Source of the DNA: Balanoglossus misakiensis
Lineage: Eukaryota; Hemichordata
Length of the DNA stretch: 64,000 nucleotides
Direction of reading: 5' to 3'
NCBI GenBank assembly: GCA_040954595.2
Contig: JBECUI020000037.1
Location: 1-64,000 of the forward strand
The notes under the pieces were generated by a model. The model did not search any database, was not told the origin of the DNA, and saw only the letters and a program-made list of their open reading frames with translations. The translations under genes and the position numbers were made by a program. Shown here one piece after another: positions 1 through 9,824 of this stretch (its first letter is position 1; the number at the start of each line of letters is the position of its first letter).

Positions 1-13
1 CAGTTTCTTGCAT

Positions 14-427
14 TCATCCACCGCCCATTAATGCTGTGCTGTCTTCGCTAGAATTTTCTTTCGTTAAATCTACAATCATAGGAATATTAGCTCTTATAGC
101 TTTCCCAGTAACGATGGCATGATAAGGTTTCAAATTAGGCAATGTTTGTATTAAATTCTTGCCAACATGATTTTCTAAAAATTTAATGCTTGTTTCATCA
201 AAGGCTTGAAAACAAACAACTGTATTACATTGTGTTAAAATTGTTTTTTGAAATTTTGCTGTCCTTTGTGCTATAATTAAAACCCCAATGCCATACTTAC
301 GTCTTTGAAGTGCTATTTGCCCCATATTATTGACTAATGCTTGAGAACTTTTTGTACTTGTTCCGGCAAAGTTCGATTCAGGTATAATCGTATGCGCCTC
401 TTCTACAACAAGGTGAGAATTGACCAA
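14..427 (-). pseudogene. HerA-like ATPase, C-terminal fragment
   Basis: The translation carries a Walker B-type segment (LVVEEAHTIIPE) followed by ALQRRKYGIGVLIIAQRTA, then TQCNTVVCFQAFD. This is the usual order in the C-terminal half of HerA/DUF87 hexameric DNA-translocating ATPases. About 137 residues remain; members of the family usually exceed 450 residues. The Walker A half should lie at higher coordinates, but a TAG stop falls a few codons upstream of the first usable TTG codon (427) and no P-loop is visible there. The natural C-terminus (ending GGG) is inside the window. A 5'-truncated remnant is the simplest reading. HerA proteins work in DNA repair or in defence and transfer modules; which applies here cannot be told. 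Confidence 0.55.
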
Positions 428-454
428 AACGAACTATGCCACAAAATTTTATTT

Positions 455-706
455 TCAAATATATTTTCTATAGAGAGGAAAACTAATAATAGGCGGAGTG
501 GTATTTATTATTACATTTTTAGGTGAACTATAGTAAGGTTCTATAAACAAAATAGAAAACAGCAACATAAATATTCCAGAATAAAACCAGAGATTTTTAA
601 ATTCTGTAGTTGGTAATATTATTCCTGTTGTAAAATAAGAACCCACACAAAATAGAATAGAAAACAATATAAATAAAATAAACCTATTCTTTAAAATTTC
701 CCCCAT
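455..706 (-). CDS. small membrane protein, function unknown
   Basis: This frame encodes about 83 residues from the ATG at 706, with two hydrophobic stretches (FILFILFSILFCVGSYF and LWFYSGIFMLLFSILFI) typical of two membrane helices. An ATG further upstream at 757 adds 17 residues without hydrophobic character and is less likely. No family is recognised and the ribosome-binding site is weak. It lies directly upstream of the broken HerA-like fragment, so it could be part of the same eroding module. Confidence 0.35.
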   Translation of the reverse strand: MGEILKNRFILFILFSILFCVGSYFTTGIILPTTEFKNLWFYSGIFMLLFSILFIEPYYSSPKNVIINTTPPIISFPLYRKYI

Positions 707-865
707 AGCTTCTCTCAGGCCGTCACCCTGCCTCAGGCAAGGGTTGTTATATATCATCTATATTTTTAATAAACATACTCACTATATTTTAGTGTAGTAA
801 CGCTAACGATAAATAGTCAAGAACAAACAATTAGTCGAGCAGATTATATACAAGCAGACCGTATC

Positions 866-1804
866 TTATAAATTACTTGAGTAAGGTAATTTCTTTATAT
901 AGTCTTCCATAAATTGCCAATCCGGGTTATTGTAGTTATCCACTGGAAGTTTAATTTTTTCTGATTTTAATCTAGTTTGACTTCTTTTTCTCCCATAGTT
1001 ATATCTATATTGTTCCATATTGATAACAGTCATCAAAAAAATAGCTATATGCTTATTAAGGTTATCCCCAATTAATTCTAATTTTTCTACATGATCACTT
1101 GCTGAAAAATCTTTTTCTTGATAACTACAATATCCCAACACAGCACTATCTACACACAACACATTGCCCTTTTCAGTTTTATAATTAAAAAGTCCTTCTA
1201 CTCCATTATTAACAGCTTGTGTTGTAACATAAGGAAATAGACCTTTTTTATATTCCAATAAGTCATCAATAGGGGTTGTTTCTGTTCCTTCTATTTTAAA
1301 AATATCAGAATATAAAAAGAATTTCCATTCTCTATCGCTCAGATTTATTTTTTTAATCACAGCAGCATTTTTTATAGGTTTTTCAATATATTATTTTATC
1401 AACATATCTTGGAATCTCATCAAGAGAAGGTATCTTTATCTTGCTTAGTGTTTTGTTTGCTTGTCTACCAAAAGAATATCTATATTTATTAGCCCTTAAT
1501 ATCATGCAATAATAAAGCATTTGGTTTTTTGTCATTTCTGTTTTAGGTTGTAAATAATATAAATCTCTTCCACTATAATACTCTTTTTCTTGAAAAAACA
1601 TTCCATAACAGACCCACTTGCAGAAAGGGAAATAGTCATTGGAGGGTTTGGGGCAATCCCTTCTAGTTTCTCTACATACCCAACAACTCCGTTGTTCTGG
1701 CTTGTCCTTGAAACAAAGGGAATCCCATCTTGTGTAGCAACCATTTTATTGTATTCTAAGTTAATACCATACACTGCATTAAACAATTCTTCTAATGTAA
1801 CCAT
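866..1804 (-). pseudogene. Restriction-modification specificity (S) subunit, frameshifted
   Basis: Three overlapping reading frames join into one S-subunit-like protein. Residues from the ATG at 1804 (MVTLEELFNAVYG) carry the first target-recognition domain with the typical VSRTSQNNGVVGYV segment. The chain continues in another frame near 1590 (FFQEKEYYSGRDLYYL, then MILRANKYRYSFGRQANKTL), and after about 1385 in a third frame with the second domain (EWKFFLYSDIF, PYVTTQAVNNGVEGLF, NYGRKRSQTRLKSEKIKLP). The two half-repeats with matching RYS/NYGR ends are the known layout of HsdS/BcgIB-type DNA-recognition subunits. The start lies next to the stop of the methylase gene (1807), as expected for a coupled operon. 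At least two single-base frameshifts (near 1590 and 1385) break it. Confidence 0.7.
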
Positions 1805-1806
1805 AT

Positions 1807-3664
1807 CTATTTCTCATTTAAAAATTGATAGGAAATATAGCTTTTGAGTGTTTTAACAAAATCTTTCTCTGTAAGCGAACTATAATCAGTCTCCATATAT
1901 GCCTCAGCACACCATTCATCTTTATGTGTTACACATTGTCTAACGCTAAATCCTGCCTTAACATCTTTATTTCTATATAAAGATAACCATTCGCTTTTAA
2001 TGGTTTTCCATTTGCTATAATAATCAATACGACCTAGCTTCTTTCTTTTAACCAAACCATCATTTTTATAATAGCCAAAAAATGTTTCTTGATTTGAATC
2101 GTGCGGAGTATGTGCTTCCCATACCATAACACAAGTTACAGTCCCTTCAGGATAAAAAATATCATCTGGCATAGAAAATACGGCTTTTAGTGTATGGTTT
2201 TTAAACAGTCTTTCTCTAACATCCTTAAATTTCGTTCCAATAGCACAAGACATAGGAACCACACAAACTCAATCCCTCCTACTACTAAAACATGTAATAA
2301 ATGTTCCTAAATTCTAACTCAACTTTATCAGATTGAGAATATGGAGGGTTAATAAGACCAACATTAATATTTTTCTCTTTCAATTCGGTTGTTATTTTAT
2401 TGTCAAAACAATCTCCATAATAAATGTTGGATTTTCCATCTTTTCTAATTATCATATTGGCAACGGCTAAAGAATACAATTCATCATCAAATTCTACTCC
2501 ATATAATTGCTTTATTCTAATGTTATCTATTTCAGTGGGAGAAGCATTCTCGAACATTTTAGCCATTGCAGTAATTAAAAATGAAGCAGAACCGCAACAA
2601 ATATCTACTACTTTACTATTTTTGTTCACATTAGCAAGCTCACTCATAAAATCCGTCAAATGTTGCGGTGTTAAAACAATACCTAATCCTTTGCCATCTC
2701 CTCCAGAATACTTAATAAATTCATGATAGAACACTCCTAACGCATCTACCGTAGAATCCGCATAATCCATCATTGGTTTAATTTTTAACTCTAATTGTTC
2801 AATATACCAAGAAATGGACTTGTGGTGTCCTAAAGCTATGGCTTTAAATTTAGTATTTTCTTTTAGTACCTCAAATGCCTTGTTGAATATAACTAATTTC
2901 TGCTTGATTTTATATTACTATTTTTTTAATATATTTTCTATTGAGTTTTTAATATTTTGTATAATTGAGTTATAAGAGGTAATGTACTATAACTTTTAAA
3001 AAATCCTCATCTTCTAAAGCTATAAGTATTCCTGCAATAAATATTGGTTTATGCCTTTCAGACATTTTAATTTCCCTTAGATATTCGTGCATATCTATTG
3101 CTGTATTTCTTATTTCGTCAAGAGAGTAAGATTTTTTAAGTTTTTTCCCCTTTCGCTAATATCTATATAGTTTTTAGGTTCAAGTATGATGTCTCGTACC
3201 TTTTTCCATTCAATAAAATCATCTTGTCTTTTTCCCCAATAAAAGGTTGACACCCTTATCTTATCTTTAACCGTACCACTTACCGCAACTGCTATAACGT
3301 TATACTCAAATTTCAGGAACTTGGCATAATAAAGAACACCATCTACAGCATAGGAATTTGGTTTGTTTTTTTTATCTGTTTCATGTCTATTAGTTTGTCT
3401 TTTACATTCTACAACTATAATAGTATTGCTATCATCATTAAAAGTAATTATATACTCAGGTTTTCCTTTTCCTTTCTCTTTACTAGAAGTAAAATCTTCG
3501 ATGCTACATTCTCGAGGTTTCCCTCCCGAGTGATAAAGCATCTGCTTAATTTTTGTTACGTTTTCAACGTCTCCTTGTGGGAATACAAAACCAAAGTCAT
3601 TCTTTCCAATATGAGAGTTCATTTCTTTTAAAGTTAAACTTTCTGTATACTGTTCACTCGCCAT
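1807..3664 (-). pseudogene. Type IIG/BcgI-like nuclease-methyltransferase, multiply frameshifted
   Basis: This is a fused restriction and N6-adenine methylation subunit. The N-terminal 180 residues (from 3664) contain PEYIITFNDDSNTIIVVECKRQ, a PD-(D/E)xK-type nuclease core. A helical linker follows (SLDEIRNTAIDMHEYLREIK) in another frame around 2990-3135. Then come the methylase motifs LTPQHLTDFM, DICCGSASFL (motif I) and INPPYSQSD (motif IV, NPPY), and a C-terminal part with VPMSCAIGTKF. Frame breaks are seen near 3135 (poly-A), in the 2925-2985 stretch and more than once near 2265-2300. No premature stop from a substitution is needed to explain the breaks. If the sequence is right, the gene is dead. 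The S subunit follows immediately. Confidence 0.75.
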
Positions 3665-3959
3665 ACGACCTCACTTCCTTTGTAAAAAAAGAATAATACT
3701 TTATATCACCATTGTATATATATTTATTTAAAAAAGGAAGGCTACCTTCTGTGTTCCCCCTGTAAACACAATAAACTGTTCGCAAATGGAGAGTGCACTT
3801 CTTAGCTGATACTAACGCGGAACTTGAGGATATCAAACGGGTGTGGATCAATCATTATTATTTGCCAAACAGGATTTACCGGATCATCTACGTTATTTAT
3901 CGAGTAAATGGGCACTGGTGTTTTAAGCGACTCTGCCTGCTTATCTATGCGAAGGTCTA
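3665..3959. other. intergenic stretch with a short unassigned open frame
   Basis: Nothing certain is encoded here. On the plus strand a 56-codon frame from a GTG at 3793 to a TAA at 3961 has a non-random look (MHFLADTNAELEDIKRVW, followed by a Tyr/Arg/Ile-rich tail). It lacks a recognisable ribosome-binding site and family, and may be a gene remnant. The minus-strand 65-codon frame over 3654-3851 looks like chance. Confidence 0.3.
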
Positions 3960-4196
3960 TTAATCGTCCGGTAAGGCGTCGAATTCTTTCTTTTTATTTT
4001 CAAACCATTCTTGCATGACTTTCGGATCTTTCATAAGGTCATGCATGGCTTCCATCGCTTTCAAATGAGTTTCATCCTTCTTCTGGAACATTTCCGTTCC
4101 ATGTTGTTTACTCATTTCGGCCATTTCATCAAATGAATTGGCATGAAACTCTTTATCGCAAGCACCACCGAGTTGTTTGCACGTCATTGTTTTCAT
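3960..4196 (-). CDS. DUF1059-like small protein
   Basis: The protein has 78 residues and begins MKTMTCKQLGGACDKEFHA. The opening MKT-(L/M)-TC-x-x-x-GG-x-CD is the signature of the DUF1059 family, small proteins of unknown function. The rest is charged and helical (Met, Glu and Lys rich), ending DALPDD. The ATG at 4196 is preceded by GGGAGA at good spacing, so an upstream ATG at 4241 is rejected. A strong promoter (TTGACA-17-TATACA) lies about 40 nt upstream. This is one of the few undamaged genes in the first 20 kb. Confidence 0.7.
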   Translation of the reverse strand: MKTMTCKQLGGACDKEFHANSFDEMAEMSKQHGTEMFQKKDETHLKAMEAMHDLMKDPKVMQEWFENKKKEFDALPDD

Positions 4197-4232
4197 AGGT
4201 ATCTCCCGTATGTATAACACACTATATTGTTC

Positions 4233-4261
4233 TGTATACACTATGGCGTTTCTTTTGTCAA
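4233..4261 (-). promoter_or_regulatory. sigma70-type promoter for the DUF1059 gene
   Basis: Read on the minus strand, TTGACA (4256-4261) and TATACA (4233-4238) are separated by 17 nt and point at the ATG at 4196. Confidence 0.6.
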
Positions 4262-4273
4262 GGTAGTGCAGAA

Positions 4274-5398
4274 TTATTGTAGAAGGGTAATTGCTCGTTG
4301 TATGACCGGGTCGTTTGTAGCGGCAGAAGTTAAAGGTACATCCGGTTGTATTCCTACCTTGAAGAACTCTGTTTTGTCTGCTGTAGTTGTGCGACTCGTT
4401 GTTATTCTAAACACCCACCCATTGGGAAGTTCGCGGTCAATAATAGTGCCTGCAGATCCATGGGTTGGCATACCGATAGTTTCTCGATACCCGACGGCTT
4501 TTTGGAGCATGAGAAGCAACATTTCGCCACCGCTACTTGTATTTGTATTTACCAGTATCACGATTGGGGCGGTTCTATAATAATCAACACCCTGTGGGTG
4601 GACGAATTCATTAACGGTTTTATAGCTCGTTGGTGAGGTAATGTACTTGGAAATCATAAATATTTCTTTTTTATTTATGAACCGACCGGCAATCTCTTTC
4701 CCGTTTTGTACCGCCCCACCGGCGTCGCTGCGCAGATCAAAGATAATTGAGACGACATTCTTGCTATGGAATTCACTCAGAATTTCATCAATAAGTCTGC
4801 CAAAAACACCCTTTTTTGAAGTAAGCCTTCCGGCACCGCCAATAGCTTGTACGAGTTCTTTTACAAAAATGTATCAATCAGATTACTACCCGGTTGGTCT
4901 ATTATACCTATTATACCGTAGTATAGGGCTTGTGTCCGATCCAACATGGTAAGAGAGGAAAGATTATCTACCCAAGTATTGGATAAGCCTTCACTACCGA
5001 ATGGGAAGAAATCATCGTAGTTGCTGCCGCGCTCTTGTTGTAAGTAAGTATTTCCGATTGGTAGGGGAGAATATATCGAATATAGATGGGTATCGCGAAT
5101 ATGTACATTGATAACACGATCAAGGGCAGTAATCAATGTACTCCATGTAGGTGATTCTGCCAAGTTTCTTCGCTCTGTTATTTTTATATCTTGCAGGGAG
5201 CCGGAGTCGAATGCGTAGTCTTTGTACGCGTAGCCCTCTTCCAGTTCATGGAAGAAAAAATCATAGTTGCCAAGCGGAGTATTTGCAAAAGGTACTCCCG
5301 TAGGCGATTGTACAACCGGTTCCCGTACCAATAAGGAGAATCAAAAAGAGGGGGGCAAGTATTTTCTTAAAACCTGAAGACAAGACCAAATAGCACAT
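4274..5398 (-). pseudogene. S41-family peptidase lipoprotein, cassette 1, frameshifted
   Basis: This is a secreted lipoprotein with a C-terminal-processing-protease (S41) fold. The signal sequence KKILAPLFLILLIGTGTGC ends in a lipobox Cys. The family-specific motif ANTPLGNYDFFFHEL follows after a +1 frameshift near 5290. The chain breaks again near 4868 in a T run, then continues as FGRLIDEILSEF, IIFDLRSDAGGAVQ, LVNTNTSSGGEMLLLMLQ and FFKVGIQPDV. The catalytic Ser is expected in the TSSGGE segment. Where cassette 2 has DLRGNPGG this copy has DLRSDAGG, so activity is less certain. The ATG at 5398 overlaps the end of the barrel gene by 32 nt, with GGAG 10 nt before it. Confidence 0.7.
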
Positions 5399-6168
5399 TG
5401 TTTTGCAACTCCAATCGTGAACGAGGAATAGTAATGTATTCCAACACGCCGTAATACTCAACTATAAGGGCAAGCAATGAAGACACTGAATACTGGTAAG
5501 CGAGACGCATGTCCATGCTAACAAAGTTATGAAAAGACAGGAAAGTGGGGGCATTAAATAGGACAGGAACAAATCCTTGTGTTTCAAGAATTGTTTCTTC
5601 ATGAAGGGTGTATCCGGAATAGGCTGGGCGCCAACCAATGTTTAATACCGGCATGTATATCTGTGCGGTTAGTGCATGTAGTTGATTAATATCCCAACGA
5701 AATTGCATCCGTGGACCTATGCCGGAGTGTATCAGCCAAGTGTACCGAAGGGTGGAAGAGCTATTCGATACCCATATATTCCCGGTTAGGTGTACTCCCG
5801 GACCAAGCATAAACGAGATAGTACGGTAATGCCAGACTAGAAACAGCGAAGAGTATTGTATATTTAGTTGAAAGGCCAAGTCGGATGGGGGAGGGGTGGA
5901 CGAGTATGATATGCCGTAGGGTGAAAAAATCTTCCCCCCACCACCGCGTAGGGTGAGGCGATGTTCAGTAGTAGGCGTTTGGTAGGCATATCCTAGGTTG
6001 ATGCCACCCAAGAGCGGCATTTTATATAGGTTTGCATACACACTGTCGCCAACAGGACCGGTTAAAAAATATTGCTCCAAACTGAAATTCAGAATGCCGC
6101 GTTTGCTCTTCTTGGGCAAAAAGAGAGAATGCACCTATCATCAAGACACAGTATAGAAGTCTTCTCAT
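5367..6168 (-). pseudogene. outer-membrane beta-barrel protein, cassette 1, one frameshift
   Basis: From the ATG at 6168 a signal peptide (MRRLLYCVLMIGAFSLFAQ) leads into a barrel-like chain of alternating hydrophobic and polar residues ending VFRF, the terminal aromatic expected for BAM-dependent outer-membrane proteins. It shares with its three paralogues the motifs YANLYKMPLLGG, LNIGWRPAYSG, FLSFHNFVSMDM and RLELQNNV. One extra T near 6065 breaks the frame after about 35 residues. At about 265 residues it would suit an 8- to 10-stranded OmpW-like barrel, but no named family is recognised. It is the first gene of its cassette and its 3' end contains the start of the S41 gene. Confidence 0.65.
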
Positions 6169-6176
6169 CTAAGAAC

Positions 6177-6206
6177 ATGATAAGAATATCTGCAGCATCC
6201 AGTCAA
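6177..6206 (-). promoter_or_regulatory. promoter of cassette 1, near-leaderless
   Basis: Minus strand TTGACT (6201-6206) and TATCAT (6177-6182) with 18 nt spacing. Only 8 nt separate the -10 box from the ATG at 6168, so the transcript would begin at or next to the start codon. No Shine-Dalgarno sequence is visible. Confidence 0.5.
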
Positions 6207-6225
6207 GGGGGGAGTAATCTACCGA

Positions 6226-7346
6226 TTATTTAACTGTCTGTAATATGTCTACTGCTTTATCTAAACTCTGGTCGAAGGTGGAGAAAGGACTAGCAATAGA
6301 TCTCAAAAATATATCTGGGCTAATACCAACCTTAAAGTAGTCAAAGCCGTCGAGCATAAAAGTGCGAAATCGCGGAAAGGTAACTATCCATCCATTTGGC
6401 AGTTCCCGTTTGTTCGCGGCTCCAGTGCATCCTAAAGAAGATGTTCCAATGACCTTTTGTATTGCCTCTGATTGTTGCAGCAGCATCAGGAGCATTTCGG
6501 CAGCACTACAGGTAAGGGTATTTATAGTACGACAAAGGGTTTATCTTGATAGTATGAAAATCCTTTTGGTTGGATGGTTTCATACTGCTTTTGGGAGCTG
6601 GTCTCGGAAATGCGCAATTCGGCCATCATAAAAGGTTTTTTCTTGTTGATAAATCGTGACCCCACCTCCATTGCATTTTGTCCGGCGCCACCCGGGTTGC
6701 CCCGAAGGTCAATAATAATTTTTTCCACACCATTACTGCGGAATTCTTTTAGAATATTATCAAGCCTTTGTCCAAGCACTTCTTGGTCCATGCCCAAAAA
6801 CTGTACAATATGGAAGTATCCAATGGGGGGAGTTGTCGTAGTTATTAGCCCGTATTGCAAAATATTTCCTGCGTCTATTATGTTGCCAGGAAAATTGAAC
6901 TCGGGAGTATTCTGTTTGTCGGCATTGAATTGGTAATCCGGTGTGTATAGATCAAGGTCAGTTCCTCGTTTCTCTTGTATGAGACCTGAGAAAGTTTTTT
7001 CTGTGGCAGGTATTAATCCTTGGTCGAAATATAAATGTGGGTCGCGAATATGCAGATAGGCAACATCATGGAAAACTTCTCGTAGCTTTCCCCAAGTAGG
7101 GGTAGCACGGATAACCGGCTTAAACAAGTTTTCTATATCTGTCAGAGTTCGTTCGTTTTCAAATGTATAATCGCTGTATGCATACATGGTTTTTAGTTCG
7201 TGAAAGAAATAATCATAGTTTCCTACTGGTGTATTCTCAAAAGCCGGAGAAAATGAGAAACTACAGCCGACACTAACCAAAACTATGAACAGCAGAGCCG
7301 CTGTTCGGAACAATTTAGAAACGAAATACCATATTGAGGTTAACAT
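6226..7346 (-). pseudogene. S41-family peptidase lipoprotein, cassette 2, one frameshift
   Basis: The signal segment FRTAALLFIVLVSVGC ends in a lipobox. The N-terminal family motif AFENTPVGNYDYFFHEL and the HIRDPHLYF motif follow, then the S41 core: VEKIIIDLRGNPGGAG, GSRFINKKKPF, FSYYQDKPFVVL, TCSAAEMLLMLLQQS (nucleophile Ser) and FDYFKVGISPDI. One missing base near 6508, inside the VVLINT segment and just before the catalytic Ser, splits the frame. The start is the ATG at 7346, overlapping the barrel gene by 32 nt; the longer upstream frame reads through barrel codons. Full length would be about 373 residues. It probably acts in the periplasm, anchored by lipid, on an unknown substrate. Confidence 0.75.
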
Positions 7347-8094
7347 TATTTTGTAGCTCCAAACGAATATGAGGAATAGCAAGATATTCAAGTAGACCGT
7401 TATACTCGATTTCCAGTAACAACCATGAAAGAAGCGCATACTGATACGCAATGTTCATATCAAGGCTAATAAAATTATGAAAAGATAGAAAAGAAGGGTT
7501 TGTAAACGTCTCCCAGCCCTTAGCATAATCTGATGCAGATTCCAAAACCTGTTCTGAATAGTATGGGCGCCAGCCAACGTTTACTATTGGAATGTATAGA
7601 CCTACTAACAGTGCATGGGCCTGATTTATTTGCCAGTTCATATTTGCCTTAAAGCCCACACCCGTATATTGCGTCCATACTGTTGTTAGGGACATCCACG
7701 TGTTCAATGTGAAATGTGCTCCAGCTCCGAGAAAGACTGCTATTTGATTGTTCGCCCATACCTGAAACAGCGATATATACCTTGCTTTAATTATATAAGC
7801 AAACCCGACTGGAAGCTGAAATTCCGGTGTGGCAGCCTGATACAACGAAAACAAAGAGCCTGCTCCAGACAGTATAAGGAATTTATGTTGAGTTCGGGCA
7901 GTACGATATGTATACTCAATGCCCCCACCACCGAGAAGCGGTACTTTATATAGGTTTGCATACGCCCTATCGGCCCCTACACCTGAAAAAAGTGTAGCGA
8001 TCATGCGAATTTCGGAATGTTGTATTTTCTCCTCTTGTGCAAACAGTGAAGAAATAAATATTATCCATAATATGCAACATAATATCCGGCGCAT
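7315..8094 (-). CDS. outer-membrane beta-barrel protein, cassette 2 (intact)
   Basis: The protein has 259 residues and is the only undamaged barrel of the four. A signal peptide (MRRILCCILWIIFISSLFAQ) with a cleavage site after FA precedes a mature chain rich in amphipathic strands ending NMVFRF. Shared family motifs are RAYANLYKVPLLGGG, YTYRTARTQH, VNVGWRPYYS, FLSFHNFISLDMNIAYQY and RLELQNNV. The downstream S41 lipoprotein begins inside the last 11 codons. The promoter at 8104-8132 leaves a 9-nt gap before the start codon. Function is not known; the constant pairing with an S41 protease suggests the two work together at the outer membrane (inference). Confidence 0.7.
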   Translation of the reverse strand: MRRILCCILWIIFISSLFAQEEKIQHSEIRMIATLFSGVGADRAYANLYKVPLLGGGGIEYTYRTARTQHKFLILSGAGSLFSLYQAATPEFQLPVGFAYIIKARYISLFQVWANNQIAVFLGAGAHFTLNTWMSLTTVWTQYTGVGFKANMNWQINQAHALLVGLYIPIVNVGWRPYYSEQVLESASDYAKGWETFTNPSFLSFHNFISLDMNIAYQYALLSWLLLEIEYNGLLEYLAIPHIRLELQNNVNLNMVFRF

Positions 8095-8103
8095 AGCTTA
8101 TGC

Positions 8104-8132
8104 AGGATAGCGGTGAAAAGCAACCAAGTCAA
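8104..8132 (-). promoter_or_regulatory. promoter of cassette 2, near-leaderless
   Basis: Minus strand TTGACT (8127-8132), 17 nt, TATCCT (8104-8109). The -10 box ends 9 nt before the ATG at 8094 and no ribosome-binding site is visible. Confidence 0.55.
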
Positions 8133-8176
8133 GGAGAGAAATGAGCCGGGACATGCATAGTTATTGGGTTAAATAA

Positions 8177-8198
8177 GCCGGAGAGTTTTCCCTCCGGC
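8177..8198 (-). terminator. terminator of the PTS operon
   Basis: Minus-strand hairpin with GCCGGAG (8192-8198) pairing with CTCCGGC (8177-8183), followed by TTATTT. It lies just after the stop of the IIC gene (8216). Confidence 0.6.
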
Positions 8199-8215
8199 AA
8201 AATAAGGTTCTGCTA

Positions 8216-9478
8216 CTAAGGCATAAACAGTTTTACTATGTTACCCAGAATTGCTCCGATAGCAATAAAATCAGTGTCTGAGAACGTTGTATTCGCAAAT
8301 CCGAGATCCCCTAGAAGAGGCAGAAGTGTAATGGGCAAGAATGTAATCATTAACCCATTCACAAATGAACCTAATACGGCTCCTCTTCTTCCTCCGGTTG
8401 CATTGCCGAATACACCTGCGGTAGCACCGGTGAAAAAGTGGGGAATGACACCCGGTAAGATGAGAACCCAACTGAATACACCGCAAACTGCCATGCCAAC
8501 CAAGCCACCAATAAAGCTAAAGAAAAATCCGATAAAGACCGCATTGGGAGCGTAAGGAAAAACAATAGGACAATCGAGTGCCGGTTTGCATGGGGAACAA
8601 GTTTTTCGGAAAAGCCCTTAAAGGCAGGAACAATCTCTGTTATAACCAAGCGGACGCCGGAAAGGACAATAAACACACCAGCTGCAAAGGTAATACCCTG
8701 AATAAGGGCAAAAAGGATGAAATTCTGGCCGTTGCTCAGTTCTGTTTCAACAAAGGTCTGCCCTGCAGCAATAACAACAATGAAATAGAGTATACACATT
8801 GTCAAAGAAATAGAAATTGAATTGTCACGTAAGAAGGCCAACTGCTTTGGAAAATTCATATCTTCAGTTGATTTTGAATTCTTTCCTACAAGTTTTCCGA
8901 CATATGCAGATGCAACATAGCCGATTGTGCTGAAATGTCCAAAGCCAACCTCGTCGGTCCCTGTAATTTTTCTCATAGTTGGTTGGGCTATGGCAGGAAA
9001 GAATGCCATTGTAAAACCCAGAATAACAGAACCAAGAGCAATCAAGCCTATACCGGACATGCCGCCGACTTCTAGAACTACAGCAATGATACATGCCATA
9101 TACAGCGTGTGATGTCCAGTAAGGAAAATATACTTCAGAGGCGTAAATCGAGCTATCAGTATGTTTACAAACATACCAAAACACATAATAAGAGCAGTAT
9201 ACGTGCCAAATGTCTGCAATGCGAGAGAGACAATAGCTTCGTTGTTTGGTACTACTCCTTGTACATTAAATCCAGTTTGAAAGAGTACCCCGAAGTGGTT
9301 AAGGGCACCAACAATAATACCCGCGCCACCTCCTAGTACGATAAACCCTAATGTTGACTTCAATGTACCACGAACGATGTCTTCTATAGGTTTTTTCTGT
9401 GCGATAAGACCAATAAAAGCAACAACTCCGATCATAATAGCCGGAACACTCAAAAAATCAAGAAAAAAAACTTAACAT
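8216..9478 (-). pseudogene. PTS ascorbate-type transporter IIC (UlaA/SgaT-like), two frameshifts
   Basis: This is the membrane channel of a phosphotransferase system of the ascorbate (SgaT/UlaA) family. The long frame shows many membrane helices with family segments such as LGGGAGIIVGALNHFG, TGHHTLYMACIIAVVLEVGG and GFGHFSTIGYVASAYVGK. A C-terminal piece in another frame (GVIPHFFTGATAGVFGNATGGRRGA, with an alternating pattern typical of UlaA) completes it. The true start is the ATG at 9478, with GGAGG a few bases upstream. An extra T near 9468 and a missing A near 8590 break the frame. It is the last gene of the IIA-IIB-IIC operon; the sugar may be ascorbate or another acid sugar. Confidence 0.75.
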
Positions 9479-9519
9479 GTTATTCCCTCCTGGATTAAAT
9501 ATCTATAACAAAAGAAGCG

Positions 9520-9783
9520 TTATAAAACGTCTTCTATATGTTTTTTAATTTCTTCTTTATCAAAAATATTATTTAATGTAACGATCTTGCCAAGGTAGGT
9601 TGCAGCTGAGGCAATATCCTTTGTAGCAAAAAATAGTCTCCCATGCCTACATAGGCAGAACTGAGGTCGGAATGCAAACTTCAATTTCATCCTCCTTTCC
9701 ATTTCTTTAAGCACTTCTTTAATTTTTAATTCAAGCATAAAACTACTTCCCAGACCTGATCCACAAATAGCAACTATTTTCAT
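9520..9783 (-). CDS. PTS ascorbate-type IIB component
   Basis: The protein has 87 residues and opens MKIVAICGSGLGSSFML, with the Cys phosphorylation loop (CGSGLGSS) of SgaB/UlaB-type IIB proteins. The end, FFATKDIASAATYLGKIV and then IKKHIEDVL, also fits. The middle (residues about 29-50) looks scrambled. The alternative frame there reads HSDLSSAYVGMGD, which matches the family better, so two compensating indels around 9650-9700 are likely. IIB receives phosphate from IIA and passes it to the sugar at IIC. A catalytic centre with damage only in the middle could still leave an open frame. Confidence 0.65.
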   Translation of the reverse strand: MKIVAICGSGLGSSFMLELKIKEVLKEMERRMKLKFAFRPQFCLCRHGRLFFATKDIASAATYLGKIVTLNNIFDKEEIKKHIEDVL

Positions 9784-9824
9784 CTCATTTACTCTCCTTT
9801 CATGTTCTTAGAAGCAGAACATGG

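Noticed and set aside
3654-3851. 65-codon minus-strand protein
   Set aside because: No ribosome-binding site, no family, odd composition; probably chance.
8371-9453. IIC protein as a 360-residue intact gene
   Set aside because: Its last residues are out-of-frame reading; the real C-terminus is in the next frame to 8216, and the real start with GGAGG is at 9478.
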